Shown here: positions 24,547-32,687 of the stretch, one piece after another
Numbering within the stretch: the first letter of the stretch is position 1
How the letters are laid out: the number at the start of each line of letters is the position of its first letter
NCBI RefSeq assembly: GCF_000620705.1
Contig: NZ_KK211166.1
Location: 272,822-336,821 of the forward strand
DNA from: Nocardioides sp. URHA0020
Lineage (GTDB): Bacteria > Actinomycetota > Actinomycetes > Propionibacteriales > Nocardioidaceae
Length of the DNA: 64,000 nt
Direction: 5' to 3'
The notes under the pieces: generated by a model
Told to the model about the DNA's origin: nothing
The model's database searches: none
What the model saw: the letters and a program-made list of their open reading frames with translations, nothing else
Made by a program: the position numbers and the translations under genes

Positions 24547-25905
24547 CTAGATGAAGATCCCGAGGATCAGCACCACGACCAGGCCGGTCACCGAGAGCAC
24601 GGTTTCCATCAGCGACCAGGTCTTGATCGTCTGCCCGACCGACATCCCGAAGTACTCCTTCACCAGCCAGAAGCCCGCGTCGTTGACGTGCGAGAAGAAG
24701 AGCGAGCCGGCGCCGACCGCCAGCACCACCAGCGACGTCTCTCCGGTCGAGAGCCCCTCCACCAGCCCGATCATGAGCGACGAGGCCGTGATCGTGGCGA
24801 CGGTGGCCGAGCCGGTGGCGAGGCGGATCAGCACGGCGAGCACCCACGCGAGCAGCAGCACCGAGATGTTCGCGTCGCTCGCCCAGTCGGCGAGGCGGGT
24901 CCCGATGCCGGTGTCGACGAGCACCTGCTTGAAGCCACCGCCGGCCGAGACGATCAGCAGGATGCCGGCGATCGGCGGGAGCGCGTCCGAGACCGTGTCG
25001 GACAGCTTCTGCTTGTCCATCCCGACCCGGATGCCGAAGGTGTACATCGCGACCAGGACCGAGATCAGCAGCGCGACGAACGGGTTGCCGATCACGTCGG
25101 CCACCCGCTGGACCATGCGCTTCTCGTCGTCGACGACGATGTCGACGACCGCCTTGCCGAGCATCAGGACCACGGGGAGCAGGACGGTGGCCAGCGTGAC
25201 GGCGAACGACGGGCGGGTCAGCGAGTCGTCGCGCTCCGGGGCGTCGAACCTGTCCGGCGCCTCGAGCGGGACCCAGCGACCCGCGACCGCACCGAAGAGC
25301 GGGCCGGCGACGATGATCGTCGGTACGGCGACCACCAGGCCGAGCGCCAGGGTGACGCCGAGGTCGGCGTGCAGGTACTGGATCGCGGTCACCGGGCCGG
25401 GGTGCGGCGGCACGAAGCCGTGCATCGCCGAGAGCCCGGCCAGGGCGGGGATGCCGACGGTGATCAGCGAGACCTGGGCGCGCTTGGAGACCAGGTAGAT
25501 CACCGGCATCAGCAGGACGAGGCCGATCTCGAAGAACATCGGGAGGCCGATCAGCGCGCCGACCCCGGCCATGGCCCACGGCAGCATCCGTCCCGAGGCC
25601 CGACCCACGATCGTGTCGACGATCTGGTCGGCACCACCCGAGTCGGCGAGCAGCTTGGCGAACATCGCACCCAGCGCGATTAGCGCGCCGACGCCCGCGG
25701 CCGTGGTGCCGAAGCCCGTGGTGAACGAGGTCAGCACCTTGCTGACGTCCTCGCCCGCCACGATGCCGACGGTCAGACCGCCCAGGATCAGGGCGAGGAA
25801 CGGGTGCAGCTTGAGCAGGGTGATCAGCACGACGATGAGCGCGATGCCCGCGAGGGCAGCGACGATGAGGTGGCCGCTGCCGGCCACCGGTTGCACGACG
25901 TCCAT
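24547..25905 (-). CDS. gntP: Gluconate permease
   Basis: A 452-residue GntP-family proton symporter with about twelve to fourteen helices. LKLHPFLALILGGLTVG, GIPALAGLSAMHGFVPPHPG and FFSHVNDAGFWLVKEYFG are clear family signatures. It imports gluconate, which the kinase encoded upstream phosphorylates. Its start codon overlaps the gntK stop (TGATG), so the two are coupled translationally. Related anions such as D-serine or keto-gluconates are possible substrates, but the kinase makes gluconate most likely. Confidence 0.92.
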   Translation of the reverse strand: MDVVQPVAGSGHLIVAALAGIALIVVLITLLKLHPFLALILGGLTVGIVAGEDVSKVLTSFTTGFGTTAAGVGALIALGAMFAKLLADSGGADQIVDTIVGRASGRMLPWAMAGVGALIGLPMFFEIGLVLLMPVIYLVSKRAQVSLITVGIPALAGLSAMHGFVPPHPGPVTAIQYLHADLGVTLALGLVVAVPTIIVAGPLFGAVAGRWVPLEAPDRFDAPERDDSLTRPSFAVTLATVLLPVVLMLGKAVVDIVVDDEKRMVQRVADVIGNPFVALLISVLVAMYTFGIRVGMDKQKLSDTVSDALPPIAGILLIVSAGGGFKQVLVDTGIGTRLADWASDANISVLLLAWVLAVLIRLATGSATVATITASSLMIGLVEGLSTGETSLVVLAVGAGSLFFSHVNDAGFWLVKEYFGMSVGQTIKTWSLMETVLSVTGLVVVLILGIFI

Positions 25906-26408
25906 CAGCCCTGCTCGCTCTCACGTGTCATGTGGTCCACGTACCCCTGCACGATCTGGTCGACACTCTGGTCGACGTCGAGGACCAGCCCGTCCTCGTC
26001 CGGCTGCAGGGGCTCGAGCGCCGCGAACTGCGAGGTGAGCAGCGAGGCCGGCATGAAGTGACCGGGCCGGCTCGCCTGTCGGGCCGAGATCACGTCCCGG
26101 GTGCCCTCGAGCAGCAGGAACTGCACCTGCGGCGCATGGTGCCGGATCTGGTCGCGGTACTTCCGCTTCAGCGCCGAGCAGCTCATCACGCCGCCCTCGT
26201 CGTACACGGCCAGCCACTCCCCGACGAGCGCGAGCCACGGGAAGCGGTCCTCGTCGTTGAGCGCCTCACCACGGCTCATCTTGGCGATGTTCGCCGAGGG
26301 GTGCAGGTCGTCGGCGTCCGCGAACGGGACTCGCAACCGTTGCGCGATGGCCGCACCGACGGTCGACTTGCCCGATCCCGAGACACCCATCACTACGAGG
26401 GGTCGCAT
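25905..26408 (-). CDS. gntK: Gluconokinase
   Basis: A 167-residue P-loop kinase that converts gluconate to 6-phosphogluconate for the pentose phosphate pathway. Walker A GVSGSGKST is at 8-16. The ADDLHPSANIAKMSRGEALND stretch and the GGVMSCSALKRKYRDQIR block are diagnostic. The first gene of gntKP. It lies only 9 bases after the stop of a secreted-protein gene, but a TAnnnT box gives it its own promoter. No GntR regulator is adjacent. Confidence 0.95.
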   Translation of the reverse strand: MRPLVVMGVSGSGKSTVGAAIAQRLRVPFADADDLHPSANIAKMSRGEALNDEDRFPWLALVGEWLAVYDEGGVMSCSALKRKYRDQIRHHAPQVQFLLLEGTRDVISARQASRPGHFMPASLLTSQFAALEPLQPDEDGLVLDVDQSVDQIVQGYVDHMTRESEQG

Positions 26409-26414
26409 GGATCC

Positions 26415-26420
26415 AAACTA
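26415..26420 (-). promoter_or_regulatory. -10 box of leaderless gntK promoter, overlapping an upstream stop codon
   Basis: On the minus strand, TAGTTT ends 6 bases before ATG 26408. The first three bases, TAG, are the stop codon of the upstream gene. The gluconate operon can thus be transcribed on its own despite the 9-base gap. Confidence 0.5.
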
Positions 26421-27707
26421 TCCCGCGGGGGCGTCACCCGGGTCAGCGGCCGGAGGAGACTGGTCGTCGGCCGGCGGGTCCGTCGGGGCGTCCGCAGGCG
26501 GATCGGAGGGCTCCTCGGCCGGCGGGGGCGGCTCGCTCGCCGCCTCGGTCGGATCCGGGTCGGCGGTGGGCTCCGGGTCGGCGGTGGCCGGGGGCGCCTT
26601 CTCGGTGGCTGGGGGTGGCGGGGCGGGGTCCGAGGCGGCGTCGTCGGTGGCGGGAGTGGACGGTCCGTCGCTCGGGAGGTCCGTCGGCCGGTCGGACGGC
26701 TCGTCGCCGGGCTCGTCCGGGTCCGCGACGCGCACGGTGAACGCGTCGGACGCGCTGCCCTCGTAGCGGGCGCGGTCGAAGTACTTCCAGCGGTACTTGG
26801 TGGTCGTGCCGGGCTTCACGACGGCCGACACGTTCGGGCCCTCGTCGACGGCGACCGTCTCCCACGACCCGTCGTCCTGCTTCGCCTCGAGCACCACGCG
26901 CCCGGCGACAGCGCTCCCGGAGCCGTCGACGACCCGCCCGGTCAGCGTGACCTCGTCGCCCGGCGCGACCGGCTTGTCCGGACCGTCGATCGCCGTCGTC
27001 GTGCGATAGCCCTCGAAGTCGTACGTCGTCGTCGCCCCGGGGCGGCCGATCTGCCAGCCGTCGAGGTCGAACGCGTTGCCGTCGCAGCCGAACCCGACCG
27101 CGTAGAACCCGTAGCCGTCGCCGCCCATCGCCTTGACGAACGCCGGGACCCCCGAGGCGCTCACGGTGGCGACCGACTCGTGGGTGACCATGTCGTACTG
27201 GGTCCAGTCGTAGCCCAGGCCGGTGACCCCGACCGTGGTCCAGCTGCCGCTGGCCGGCGCGCCGACCACCGCGCGGCCGATCCACATCAGGTCGGTCCCG
27301 ACGTCCTTCGGGGCCTGGAAGCCGGCGTACGCGACCCCGCTGGAGCCAGACAGGGTGTGGACCGAGACCCCGGCGACGGTCGTCGCGGTCATCGAGGAGA
27401 CGTAGCTGACGAAGCCGGTCGCGCTGCCGGCGGACGGCGTGAAGGCCAGGCTGCGCTCGCCGAGCGCGCCGGCGCCCTGGGCGATCCCGATCATCGCCTG
27501 CGCGGAGCCCCCGCGCGCGAAGACGGAGTCACAGCCGACCTCGGCCAGCTGGGCCCGGCTGCCGGCGGGGAGCACCCCGCCGCGGACGACGATCGTGGCG
27601 TCGCCGGTCGCGGAGGCCCCCGGGAGCGTGCCGGCAGCGAGCGCTGCCAGCGTCGTCGCAACGACCGCTACTCCCCGACGCACTGCGCTCCCCCGTCCGC
27701 TGTCCAT
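26418..27707 (-). CDS. Secreted protein with Pro/Asp-rich C-terminal tail
   Basis: A 429-residue protein with a signal peptide (about 1-33, cleaved near GASA-TG). A ~190-residue domain of unknown type with two Cys (VGCDS and FGCDG) is followed by an Ig-like beta-sandwich (about 225-315, with VTLTGRVVDGSGSAVAGRVV and KYRWKYFDRARYEGSASDAF). The last ~110 residues are a low-complexity Pro/Asp/Ala/Glu tail, perhaps a cell-wall spacer, with no LPXTG motif seen. The start ATG 27707 has a gaggaag ribosome site. No function can be assigned. Confidence 0.7.
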   Translation of the reverse strand: MDSGRGSAVRRGVAVVATTLAALAAGTLPGASATGDATIVVRGGVLPAGSRAQLAEVGCDSVFARGGSAQAMIGIAQGAGALGERSLAFTPSAGSATGFVSYVSSMTATTVAGVSVHTLSGSSGVAYAGFQAPKDVGTDLMWIGRAVVGAPASGSWTTVGVTGLGYDWTQYDMVTHESVATVSASGVPAFVKAMGGDGYGFYAVGFGCDGNAFDLDGWQIGRPGATTTYDFEGYRTTTAIDGPDKPVAPGDEVTLTGRVVDGSGSAVAGRVVLEAKQDDGSWETVAVDEGPNVSAVVKPGTTTKYRWKYFDRARYEGSASDAFTVRVADPDEPGDEPSDRPTDLPSDGPSTPATDDAASDPAPPPPATEKAPPATADPEPTADPDPTEAASEPPPPAEEPSDPPADAPTDPPADDQSPPAADPGDAPAG

Positions 27708-27830
27708 GTCGCTTCCTCGATCCGGTAACCAGGCTACGTCCGATCCAAGCATCCGGCCCGAGGGATGGTGAAACGTCCGGAAAACAGGGGATGACCTGCG
27801 GGCGGGCGAGCCCGGAATCCGAACCTACTG

Positions 27831-27840
27831 AGCGGTCGCT
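27831..27840. promoter_or_regulatory. Putative TetR-like operator before the acyl-CoA dehydrogenase genes
   Basis: AGCGGTCGCT, a 10-base palindrome, lies 54 bases before the first fadE start, in a 187-base divergent intergenic region. TetR regulators of fatty acid genes often bind such AGCG/CGCT palindromes. No regulator gene is adjacent, so this is weak. Confidence 0.3.
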
Positions 27841-27894
27841 TCGTGCACGCGGCATGATGTGACTGTTCACCAGGAGCCACCAGGAGGTGCCCAG

Positions 27895-29070
27895 ATGCAG
27901 TTGGCGCTGTCGGCAGAGGACGCCGAGTTCCGCGACCAGATGCGGGAGTTCTTCACCACGAAGATCCCGCAGGAGATCCGCGACGCCGTACGTGACCGGC
28001 GCGAGCTCGGCAAGGACGCGTTCGTCCAGAGCATGCAGATCCTGAACGAGGCGGGTCTCGCCGTCCCCAACTGGCCCGTCGAGTGGGGCGGCCAGGACTG
28101 GACCCCGCTGCGACGCCACATCTGGCACGAGGAGATGCAGCGCGCCTACGTCCCGACCCCGCTGGCGTTCAACGCCTCGATGATCGGGCCGGTGATCGCG
28201 CAGTTCGCCTCGCAGGAGATGAAGGAGCGCTTCCTGCCGAAGACCGCCAACCTCGACATCTGGTGGTCGCAGGGCTTCTCCGAGCCCGACGCCGGCTCCG
28301 ACCTCGCGTCGCTGCGCACCAGCGCCGTGCGCGACGGTGACGAGTACGTCGTCAACGGGCAGAAGACCTGGACCACGCTGGGTCAGTACGGCGACTGGAT
28401 CTTCACCCTGGTGCGCACCAACCCCGACGTGAAGAAGCAGGCCGGCATCTCGCTGCTGCTCATCGACATGACCTCCGAGGGCGTCGACGTGCGGCCGATC
28501 GAGCTCATCGACGGCGGCCACGAGGTCAACGAGGTCTGGTTCGACAACGTCCGCGTGCCCGTCGAGAACCTCGTCGGGGAGGAGAACCGCGCCTGGGACT
28601 ACGCCAAGTTCCTGCTCGGCAACGAGCGGGTCGGCGTCGCCCCGGTGGGCGCCACCAAGAGCTCCCTCGCCCAGGCGAAGGAGTGGGCCGCCACCATCTC
28701 CGTCGGCGACGACAGGACGCTGCTCGACGACCCGCTGGTCTCGACCCGGATCGCCGAGCTCGAGAACGAGCTGCTCGCGCTCGAGCTCACCGCGCTGCGC
28801 GTGGTCGCCAACTCCGCCGACGGCAAGCCGCACCCGGCCTCGTCGGTGCTCAAGCTCCGCGGCACCGAGCTCCAGCAGGCGGTCACCGAGCTGATCGTCG
28901 ACCTGGCCGGACCCGCCTCGGCCGCCAGCGGCGCCCGGGACGAGTCGGACCTGCCCTGGTGGGCCACGCACTCGGTGCCGGTCTACCTCAACTTCCGCAA
29001 GGCCTCGATCTACGGCGGCTCCAACGAGGTGCAGCGCCAGATCATCGCCCGCACGATCCTGGGACTCTGA
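27895..29070 (+). CDS. Acyl-CoA dehydrogenase, subunit 1 (FadE-type)
   Basis: A 391-residue FAD-dependent acyl-CoA dehydrogenase. The N-terminal helical domain leads to QGFSEPDAGSDLASLRTSA (FAD-binding loop) near 128. The C-terminal helical domain ends with YGGSNEVQRQIIARTILGL. It removes two hydrogens from acyl-CoA in beta-oxidation and passes electrons to ETF. The start ATG 27895 has a perfect aggagg ribosome site, better than GTG 27859. It is followed after 9 bases by a second such gene. Actinobacteria often use two unlike FadE subunits as an alpha2beta2 enzyme, for example in steroid side-chain breakdown. Confidence 0.9.
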   Translation: MQLALSAEDAEFRDQMREFFTTKIPQEIRDAVRDRRELGKDAFVQSMQILNEAGLAVPNWPVEWGGQDWTPLRRHIWHEEMQRAYVPTPLAFNASMIGPVIAQFASQEMKERFLPKTANLDIWWSQGFSEPDAGSDLASLRTSAVRDGDEYVVNGQKTWTTLGQYGDWIFTLVRTNPDVKKQAGISLLLIDMTSEGVDVRPIELIDGGHEVNEVWFDNVRVPVENLVGEENRAWDYAKFLLGNERVGVAPVGATKSSLAQAKEWAATISVGDDRTLLDDPLVSTRIAELENELLALELTALRVVANSADGKPHPASSVLKLRGTELQQAVTELIVDLAGPASAASGARDESDLPWWATHSVPVYLNFRKASIYGGSNEVQRQIIARTILGL

Positions 29071-29079
29071 GGAGGAGAC

Positions 29080-30222
29080 ATGGACTTCACCTATGACGAC
29101 GAGCAGCAGGCGCTGCGCGAGGCTGTCCGCGGGCTGGTCGGCAAGGCCTACTCCGACTTCGAGAACCGGCGTCGCGCCGCCGCCGACGACCCCGGCTTCA
29201 GCGAGAAGGTCTGGACCCAGCTCGCCGAGATGGGCGTCCTCGGGCTGCCCTTCGACGAGGAGTACGGCGGGATGGGGGCCGGCGCGATCGAGGTCGGCAT
29301 CGTCGCCCAGGAGCTGGGCCGGGTCGTCGCGCCCGAGCCCTTCCTGACCACGGTGGTGCTGGCCGGCGGGCTGATCGCCGCGGCCGGCTCGGAGGAGCAG
29401 AAGACCGAGCTGCTGGGCGCGCTGTCGTCCGGCGAGCTCGTCCCGGCCTTCGCCCACGCCGAGCCCGGCTCGCGCTGGCAGGCGACCGCGTCGGGCGTCA
29501 CCGCGTCCGGCTCGGGCGACTCCTGGACGCTCTCCGGGGTCAAGGAGCCGGTCCCCAACGGCGCCCGCGCGGACCTGCTCGTGGTCTCCGCGGCGCTGCC
29601 CGACGGCGGCACCGGGCTCTTCGTGGTCGCCGGGGACGCCTCCGGGCTGACCCGCGAGGGCTACGCCACCCACGACGGCGGCCGGGCCGCGAAGGTGACG
29701 CTGGCCGACACCCCCGCCGCCCCGCTGGGCTCCGCCGAGGACCGGGCCGGCGTGATCGCCCGGGTGCTCGACATCGCCCGGATCACCGCGTGCAACGAGG
29801 CCATCGGGCTGATGGAGGTGGCACTGGAGAACACCACGGCGTACCTCAAGAGCCGCAAGCAGTTCGGCGTCACGCTCAACACGTTCCAGGCGCTGAACTT
29901 CCGCTCGGCCGACATGTACGTCTCGCTCGAGCTGGCTCGCAGCCTCGCCGTCTGGGCCTCGATGGTGCTGGCCGAGGGGTCGGGCGAGCAGGCCGCCGAG
30001 GCCGCCTCGCGGGCGTCGTTCGGCGTCAGCCGGGCCGGTCGTCACATCGGCCAGGAGGCGATCCAGCTGCACGGCGGCATCGGCATGACGGCGGAGTACA
30101 GCATCGGCACCTACACCAGCCGGCTGACCGCCCTCGACCACCTGCTCGGTGACGGCAACCACCATCTGGGGCTGCTCGCCGCGGGCATCGGTGGGTACGA
30201 CGAGGTCGACCCGCTGCCGTAG
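29080..30222 (+). CDS. Acyl-CoA dehydrogenase, subunit 2 (FadE-type)
   Basis: A 380-residue acyl-CoA dehydrogenase family protein. It has the N-terminal FDEEYGGMGAGAIEVGIVAQ and the C-terminal HGGIGMTAEYSIGTY motif. The usual FAD-loop WxTx(S)G region is diverged (AHAEPGSRWQATASG), as in the partner subunits of heteromeric FadE pairs. It has a gaggaga ribosome site directly after the stop of the first subunit. The two are probably one enzyme. The substrate is unknown, but such pairs commonly act on branched or steroid-derived CoA esters. Confidence 0.88.
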   Translation: MDFTYDDEQQALREAVRGLVGKAYSDFENRRRAAADDPGFSEKVWTQLAEMGVLGLPFDEEYGGMGAGAIEVGIVAQELGRVVAPEPFLTTVVLAGGLIAAAGSEEQKTELLGALSSGELVPAFAHAEPGSRWQATASGVTASGSGDSWTLSGVKEPVPNGARADLLVVSAALPDGGTGLFVVAGDASGLTREGYATHDGGRAAKVTLADTPAAPLGSAEDRAGVIARVLDIARITACNEAIGLMEVALENTTAYLKSRKQFGVTLNTFQALNFRSADMYVSLELARSLAVWASMVLAEGSGEQAAEAASRASFGVSRAGRHIGQEAIQLHGGIGMTAEYSIGTYTSRLTALDHLLGDGNHHLGLLAAGIGGYDEVDPLP

Positions 30223-30250
30223 TTCTCCACAGATCGACGAACGACGGTGT

Positions 30251-30271
30251 CCCCGGGCCGCTGGCCCGGGG
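30251..30271. terminator. Perfect GC-rich hairpin abutting the first gene of the toxin cassette
   Basis: CCCCGGGCC, 3 bases, GGCCCGGGG. The right arm ends directly before ATG 30272, where a ribosome site would be expected. It may end the fadE transcript, lacking a T-run, or hold down translation of the first cassette gene. Confidence 0.5.
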
Positions 30272-30601
30272 ATGCTGTCGTTCATCGGACTCGGGATCCT
30301 GACCGTCGACCACCCGGCCTTCCGGACCGCCGTCGCCGAGGTCGGCACAGCCGCCGCCCAGCTGCGCACCGACCGCGACGCCGTCGCCCGCCACGTCGAC
30401 GCGCTGCTCGACGGCGGCTGGAGCGGACCGGCCGCGACGGCGTACGCCGAGGCCTGGCGCGAGTGGTGCGCCGGCGCCGAGCAGGTGCTCGACGGGCTGG
30501 TCACGATGGCGCGGCTCCTGGACGCCGTACACCTGGACCTGACCGAGCGTGACCTCGGCGCCGGCTCCGGTCTGGGGCGGCTCGCGGCGAGGCTGGGCTG
30601 A
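30272..30601 (+). CDS. WXG100-like protein, first of the toxin cassette
   Basis: A 109-residue helical protein. LLDGGWSGPAATAYAEAWREW (about 45-65) has the W-x-G turn between two amphipathic helices, as in WXG100/ESX-secreted proteins. The length fits the family. The stop overlaps the next start (TGATG). ATG 30272 lacks a ribosome site because a hairpin abuts it, and no TAnnnT box is placed to serve it. It is probably a partner or chaperone for export of the toxin by a type VII-like secretion system; no secretion ATPase gene lies in the window. Confidence 0.7.
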   Translation: MLSFIGLGILTVDHPAFRTAVAEVGTAAAQLRTDRDAVARHVDALLDGGWSGPAATAYAEAWREWCAGAEQVLDGLVTMARLLDAVHLDLTERDLGAGSGLGRLAARLG

Positions 30602-30888
30602 TGTACGCCGTCGACCTGGACCTGCTCGACGAGACGACCAGCTCGATGGCGCGCTGCGGCGACGCGCTCGACGACCTGCTCGACGAGGTCTCGCGCCGGG
30701 TGACCGCGCTCCGGACGACGTGGGACGGGGCGGCGGCCCTCGCCCAGGACGAGGCGCAGTCGGAGTGGGAGGACGGCTTCCGGGAGATGCGCGAGGCACT
30801 GGCGGCGATGCGGGCGGCCGGCCGGGCCGCGCACGGCCACTACGGCGACGCGGTCGCGACCAACCTGCGGATGTGGGACCAGCTCTGA
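30601..30888 (+). CDS. WXG100-like protein, second of the toxin cassette
   Basis: A 95-residue helical hairpin protein with the WDG turn at about 41-43 (LRTTWDGAAALAQDEAQSEW), the WXG100 hallmark. It overlaps genes at both ends by TGATG, so the three reading frames are coupled. WXG100 pairs form heterodimers that are co-secreted with, or help target, larger substrates. Here the likely substrate is the toxin encoded immediately downstream. Confidence 0.78.
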   Translation: MYAVDLDLLDETTSSMARCGDALDDLLDEVSRRVTALRTTWDGAAALAQDEAQSEWEDGFREMREALAAMRAAGRAAHGHYGDAVATNLRMWDQL

Positions 30889-32282
30889 TGCGCGTCGCGG
30901 TCAGCGAGCAGGGCTACTCCTCCGCGGTGGAGTCGCTCGTCGGCGGCAACGAGCTCGCCGCGCGCACGGCGACCCGGCTCGCCGGCCGCCTGCGCGCGTG
31001 CGCCGGGATGGCCGGTGACGACTCGACCGCGAGCGAGTTCGCCGCGTCGTACGACGCCGCCGCGACCGCGACGATCGCGGCGCTGGAGTCGACGGTCGGC
31101 GCCCTCGGGGTGCTCGGCCGGCTGGTCGAGGCGTCGCTGGCCAACCACGCGCACGCCGACGCCCGCTCGACCCTCCCCGGCTGGGCGCACGCTGCGGCCG
31201 GTCCGCCGACCGTGGCCGACCGGGCCGTCGGCGTACGCCTCGCGCCTCCGCCCTCCTCGCTCGGCGCGCACGACGACGGTCCCAGCGGACCGGCTGGACT
31301 GGTCCTCGACGTGCTGCAGGACGTGTTCTGGCCCAACGCCGACACCTCCCGCCTCCGCTCGGCCGCCCGCTCGTGGGCCGCCGCGGCCACCCATGTCGGC
31401 CTCCTCACCGCCCACTGCGACTCGGCGCTGGCCGCGCTTGAGGGCGAGCGGTCACCGGAGATCCCGGTCGCCGTCGGCGTGCTGCGCGACGTCCGCACCC
31501 GGGTCGGCGACCTCGCCGCCCAGCTCCAGGCGCTCGGCTCCGCTTGCAGCGAGTACGCCGAGCACGTCGACGCCAAGCGGGACGAGCTCCGCTCCCTCCT
31601 GGAGGACCTGGCTTGGGAGCTCGGCGCCACCGCCGCCGTCGGCAGTGCGCTCTCCTTCGTCTCCGGCGGCCTCGCCGCCGGCGCCGCGGGCAGTGCCGGC
31701 GCCGCCCGGATCGCCGCCGCCGGCAGCAGGGCCCGCGGGATCCTCGACAGCCTGCGGGTGCTCGCGGGCGGCACCGCCGTCACCGTGCGCCCGGTTGCCG
31801 TCACCGCGGGCGAGATCGGGGCGCGGACCGAGCAGATCAACAGCGCTCGCGTGATGCTCACAGAGGCGGGCGGACGCACTTCCGGTCTAGCTCACGAAGC
31901 GGGCCTCTGGCGCCCAGGCTGGCTGCGGGTTCACGAGATCAAGAACAGCCACACGCTGTCGGAGCATGTCAGTAGGTCGAATGCACAACTGCTGGAACGA
32001 CTGGCGAAGCGGAGGATCCCGTACGCATCTACCTTCACCGATCAACGAACCGCAGAGCGCCTGATCGCGCGCACTATCGACAGACAGGCCGGAGCTGTCG
32101 ATCGGTGGCTTCGAACCGGGACGCCCCGCATCAAGTTGGTCGACAAACTGGCGACGGCGACGGGACGGAGTGCTGGACGTGACGGCGTTGTCTCCGACGT
32201 GACCGGCATCAGAGTCGTGTTGGAGCGCGATCCGTCGATGTCCGAGGGCTTTAGGGTCTTGACTGCCTTCCCCCAACCGTGA
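30888..32282 (+). CDS. Polymorphic toxin with N-terminal type VII-secretion-like region and C-terminal RNase A-like domain
   Basis: A 464-residue protein. Residues 1-250 are Ala-rich helices resembling two WXG-like bundles. Residues 255-285 form a Gly/Ala-rich hydrophobic stretch. The last ~115 residues match the bacterial RNase A-like (CdiA-CT) toxin domain: HTLSEHVSRSNAQLLERL at 355-372, with candidate catalytic His355 and His360, then STFTDQRTAERLIA and TGIRVVLERDP. The tip, from about 31850, is visibly less GC-rich than the rest: 149 of 240 bases in 31981-32100 plus 32161-32280, against 47 of 60 in 31081-31140. This suggests a swapped toxin module. It is followed by a matching immunity gene. 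Confidence 0.8.
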   Translation: MRVAVSEQGYSSAVESLVGGNELAARTATRLAGRLRACAGMAGDDSTASEFAASYDAAATATIAALESTVGALGVLGRLVEASLANHAHADARSTLPGWAHAAAGPPTVADRAVGVRLAPPPSSLGAHDDGPSGPAGLVLDVLQDVFWPNADTSRLRSAARSWAAAATHVGLLTAHCDSALAALEGERSPEIPVAVGVLRDVRTRVGDLAAQLQALGSACSEYAEHVDAKRDELRSLLEDLAWELGATAAVGSALSFVSGGLAAGAAGSAGAARIAAAGSRARGILDSLRVLAGGTAVTVRPVAVTAGEIGARTEQINSARVMLTEAGGRTSGLAHEAGLWRPGWLRVHEIKNSHTLSEHVSRSNAQLLERLAKRRIPYASTFTDQRTAERLIARTIDRQAGAVDRWLRTGTPRIKLVDKLATATGRSAGRDGVVSDVTGIRVVLERDPSMSEGFRVLTAFPQP

Positions 32283-32293
32283 GGAGCATCGAC

Positions 32294-32587
32294 GTGAACG
32301 ACGTGCCCGCACTTGACCAGCTGATGGGCGCCTACTTCCATCAAGACTGGGACGTTGACGGTGACGAGTGGGACGTCCTCGACCTGTTCCGCAAGGACGA
32401 ACCTGGCCTGGCAGCGGCGCTTCCCGACGAGATCGAGCGCACTCTTGCGGACCATCCCGACGAAGCCGGCTTGAGGTCGCTCATCGTCGACGAGCTGGGT
32501 GGGAGTTACGCAGCTGACGGGGACGGCGGCACTTACCGCGAGTGGCTCACCCAGATCGCCGACCGCATCCGTACGACGCCAGCCTGA
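32294..32587 (+). CDS. CdiI-like immunity protein
   Basis: A 97-residue acidic helical protein. DQLMGAYFHQDWDVDGDEW (about 8-26) is the signature of the CdiI_2-type contact-dependent inhibition immunity family, known to pair with RNase-type toxins. It should bind and block the toxin tip encoded directly upstream. Two starts are possible: GTG 32279, overlapping the toxin stop as GTGA, or GTG 32294, which has a gaggag ribosome site seven bases upstream and is preferred. The lower GC of the toxin tip continues through this gene. A two-hairpin repeat follows within 16 bases. Confidence 0.8.
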   Translation: MNDVPALDQLMGAYFHQDWDVDGDEWDVLDLFRKDEPGLAAALPDEIERTLADHPDEAGLRSLIVDELGGSYAADGDGGTYREWLTQIADRIRTTPA

Positions 32588-32602
32588 CCCGAATCGGCTC
32601 CC

Positions 32603-32687
32603 TACTCCTCAGGCACTTCACCAACTTCTCGGGCTTTGCAGTGCCCGAGAAGTTAGGGGATACCCGGTTAACCGGGTATCCCCGGGG
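32603..32687. repeat. Two-hairpin dispersed repeat, copy 2
   Basis: An 85-base element with five differences from copy 1. The first hairpin has perfect 12-base arms AACTTCTCGGGC/GCCCGAGAAGTT around an 8-base loop. The second is the same perfect 28-base palindrome (32657-32684). It sits directly after the immunity gene and probably ends the toxin cassette transcript. Confidence 0.72.

Noticed and set aside
27785..27835. tRNA-like T-arm (GGTTCGGATTCC on the minus strand)
   Set aside because: The five-base T-stem does not pair, and no anticodon arm or acceptor stem could be found around it.
27529..30840. A 1103-residue minus-strand frame opposite the acyl-CoA dehydrogenases and the cassette
   Set aside because: Low-complexity Gly/Arg/Val/Asp composition typical of antisense frames; both acyl-CoA dehydrogenases on the plus strand are clear.
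30549..30887. Upstream extension of the toxin frame to 30549
   Set aside because: It runs across the WXG100-like gene in another frame with Arg-rich composition; ATG 30888 overlaps the previous stop and begins a sensible protein.
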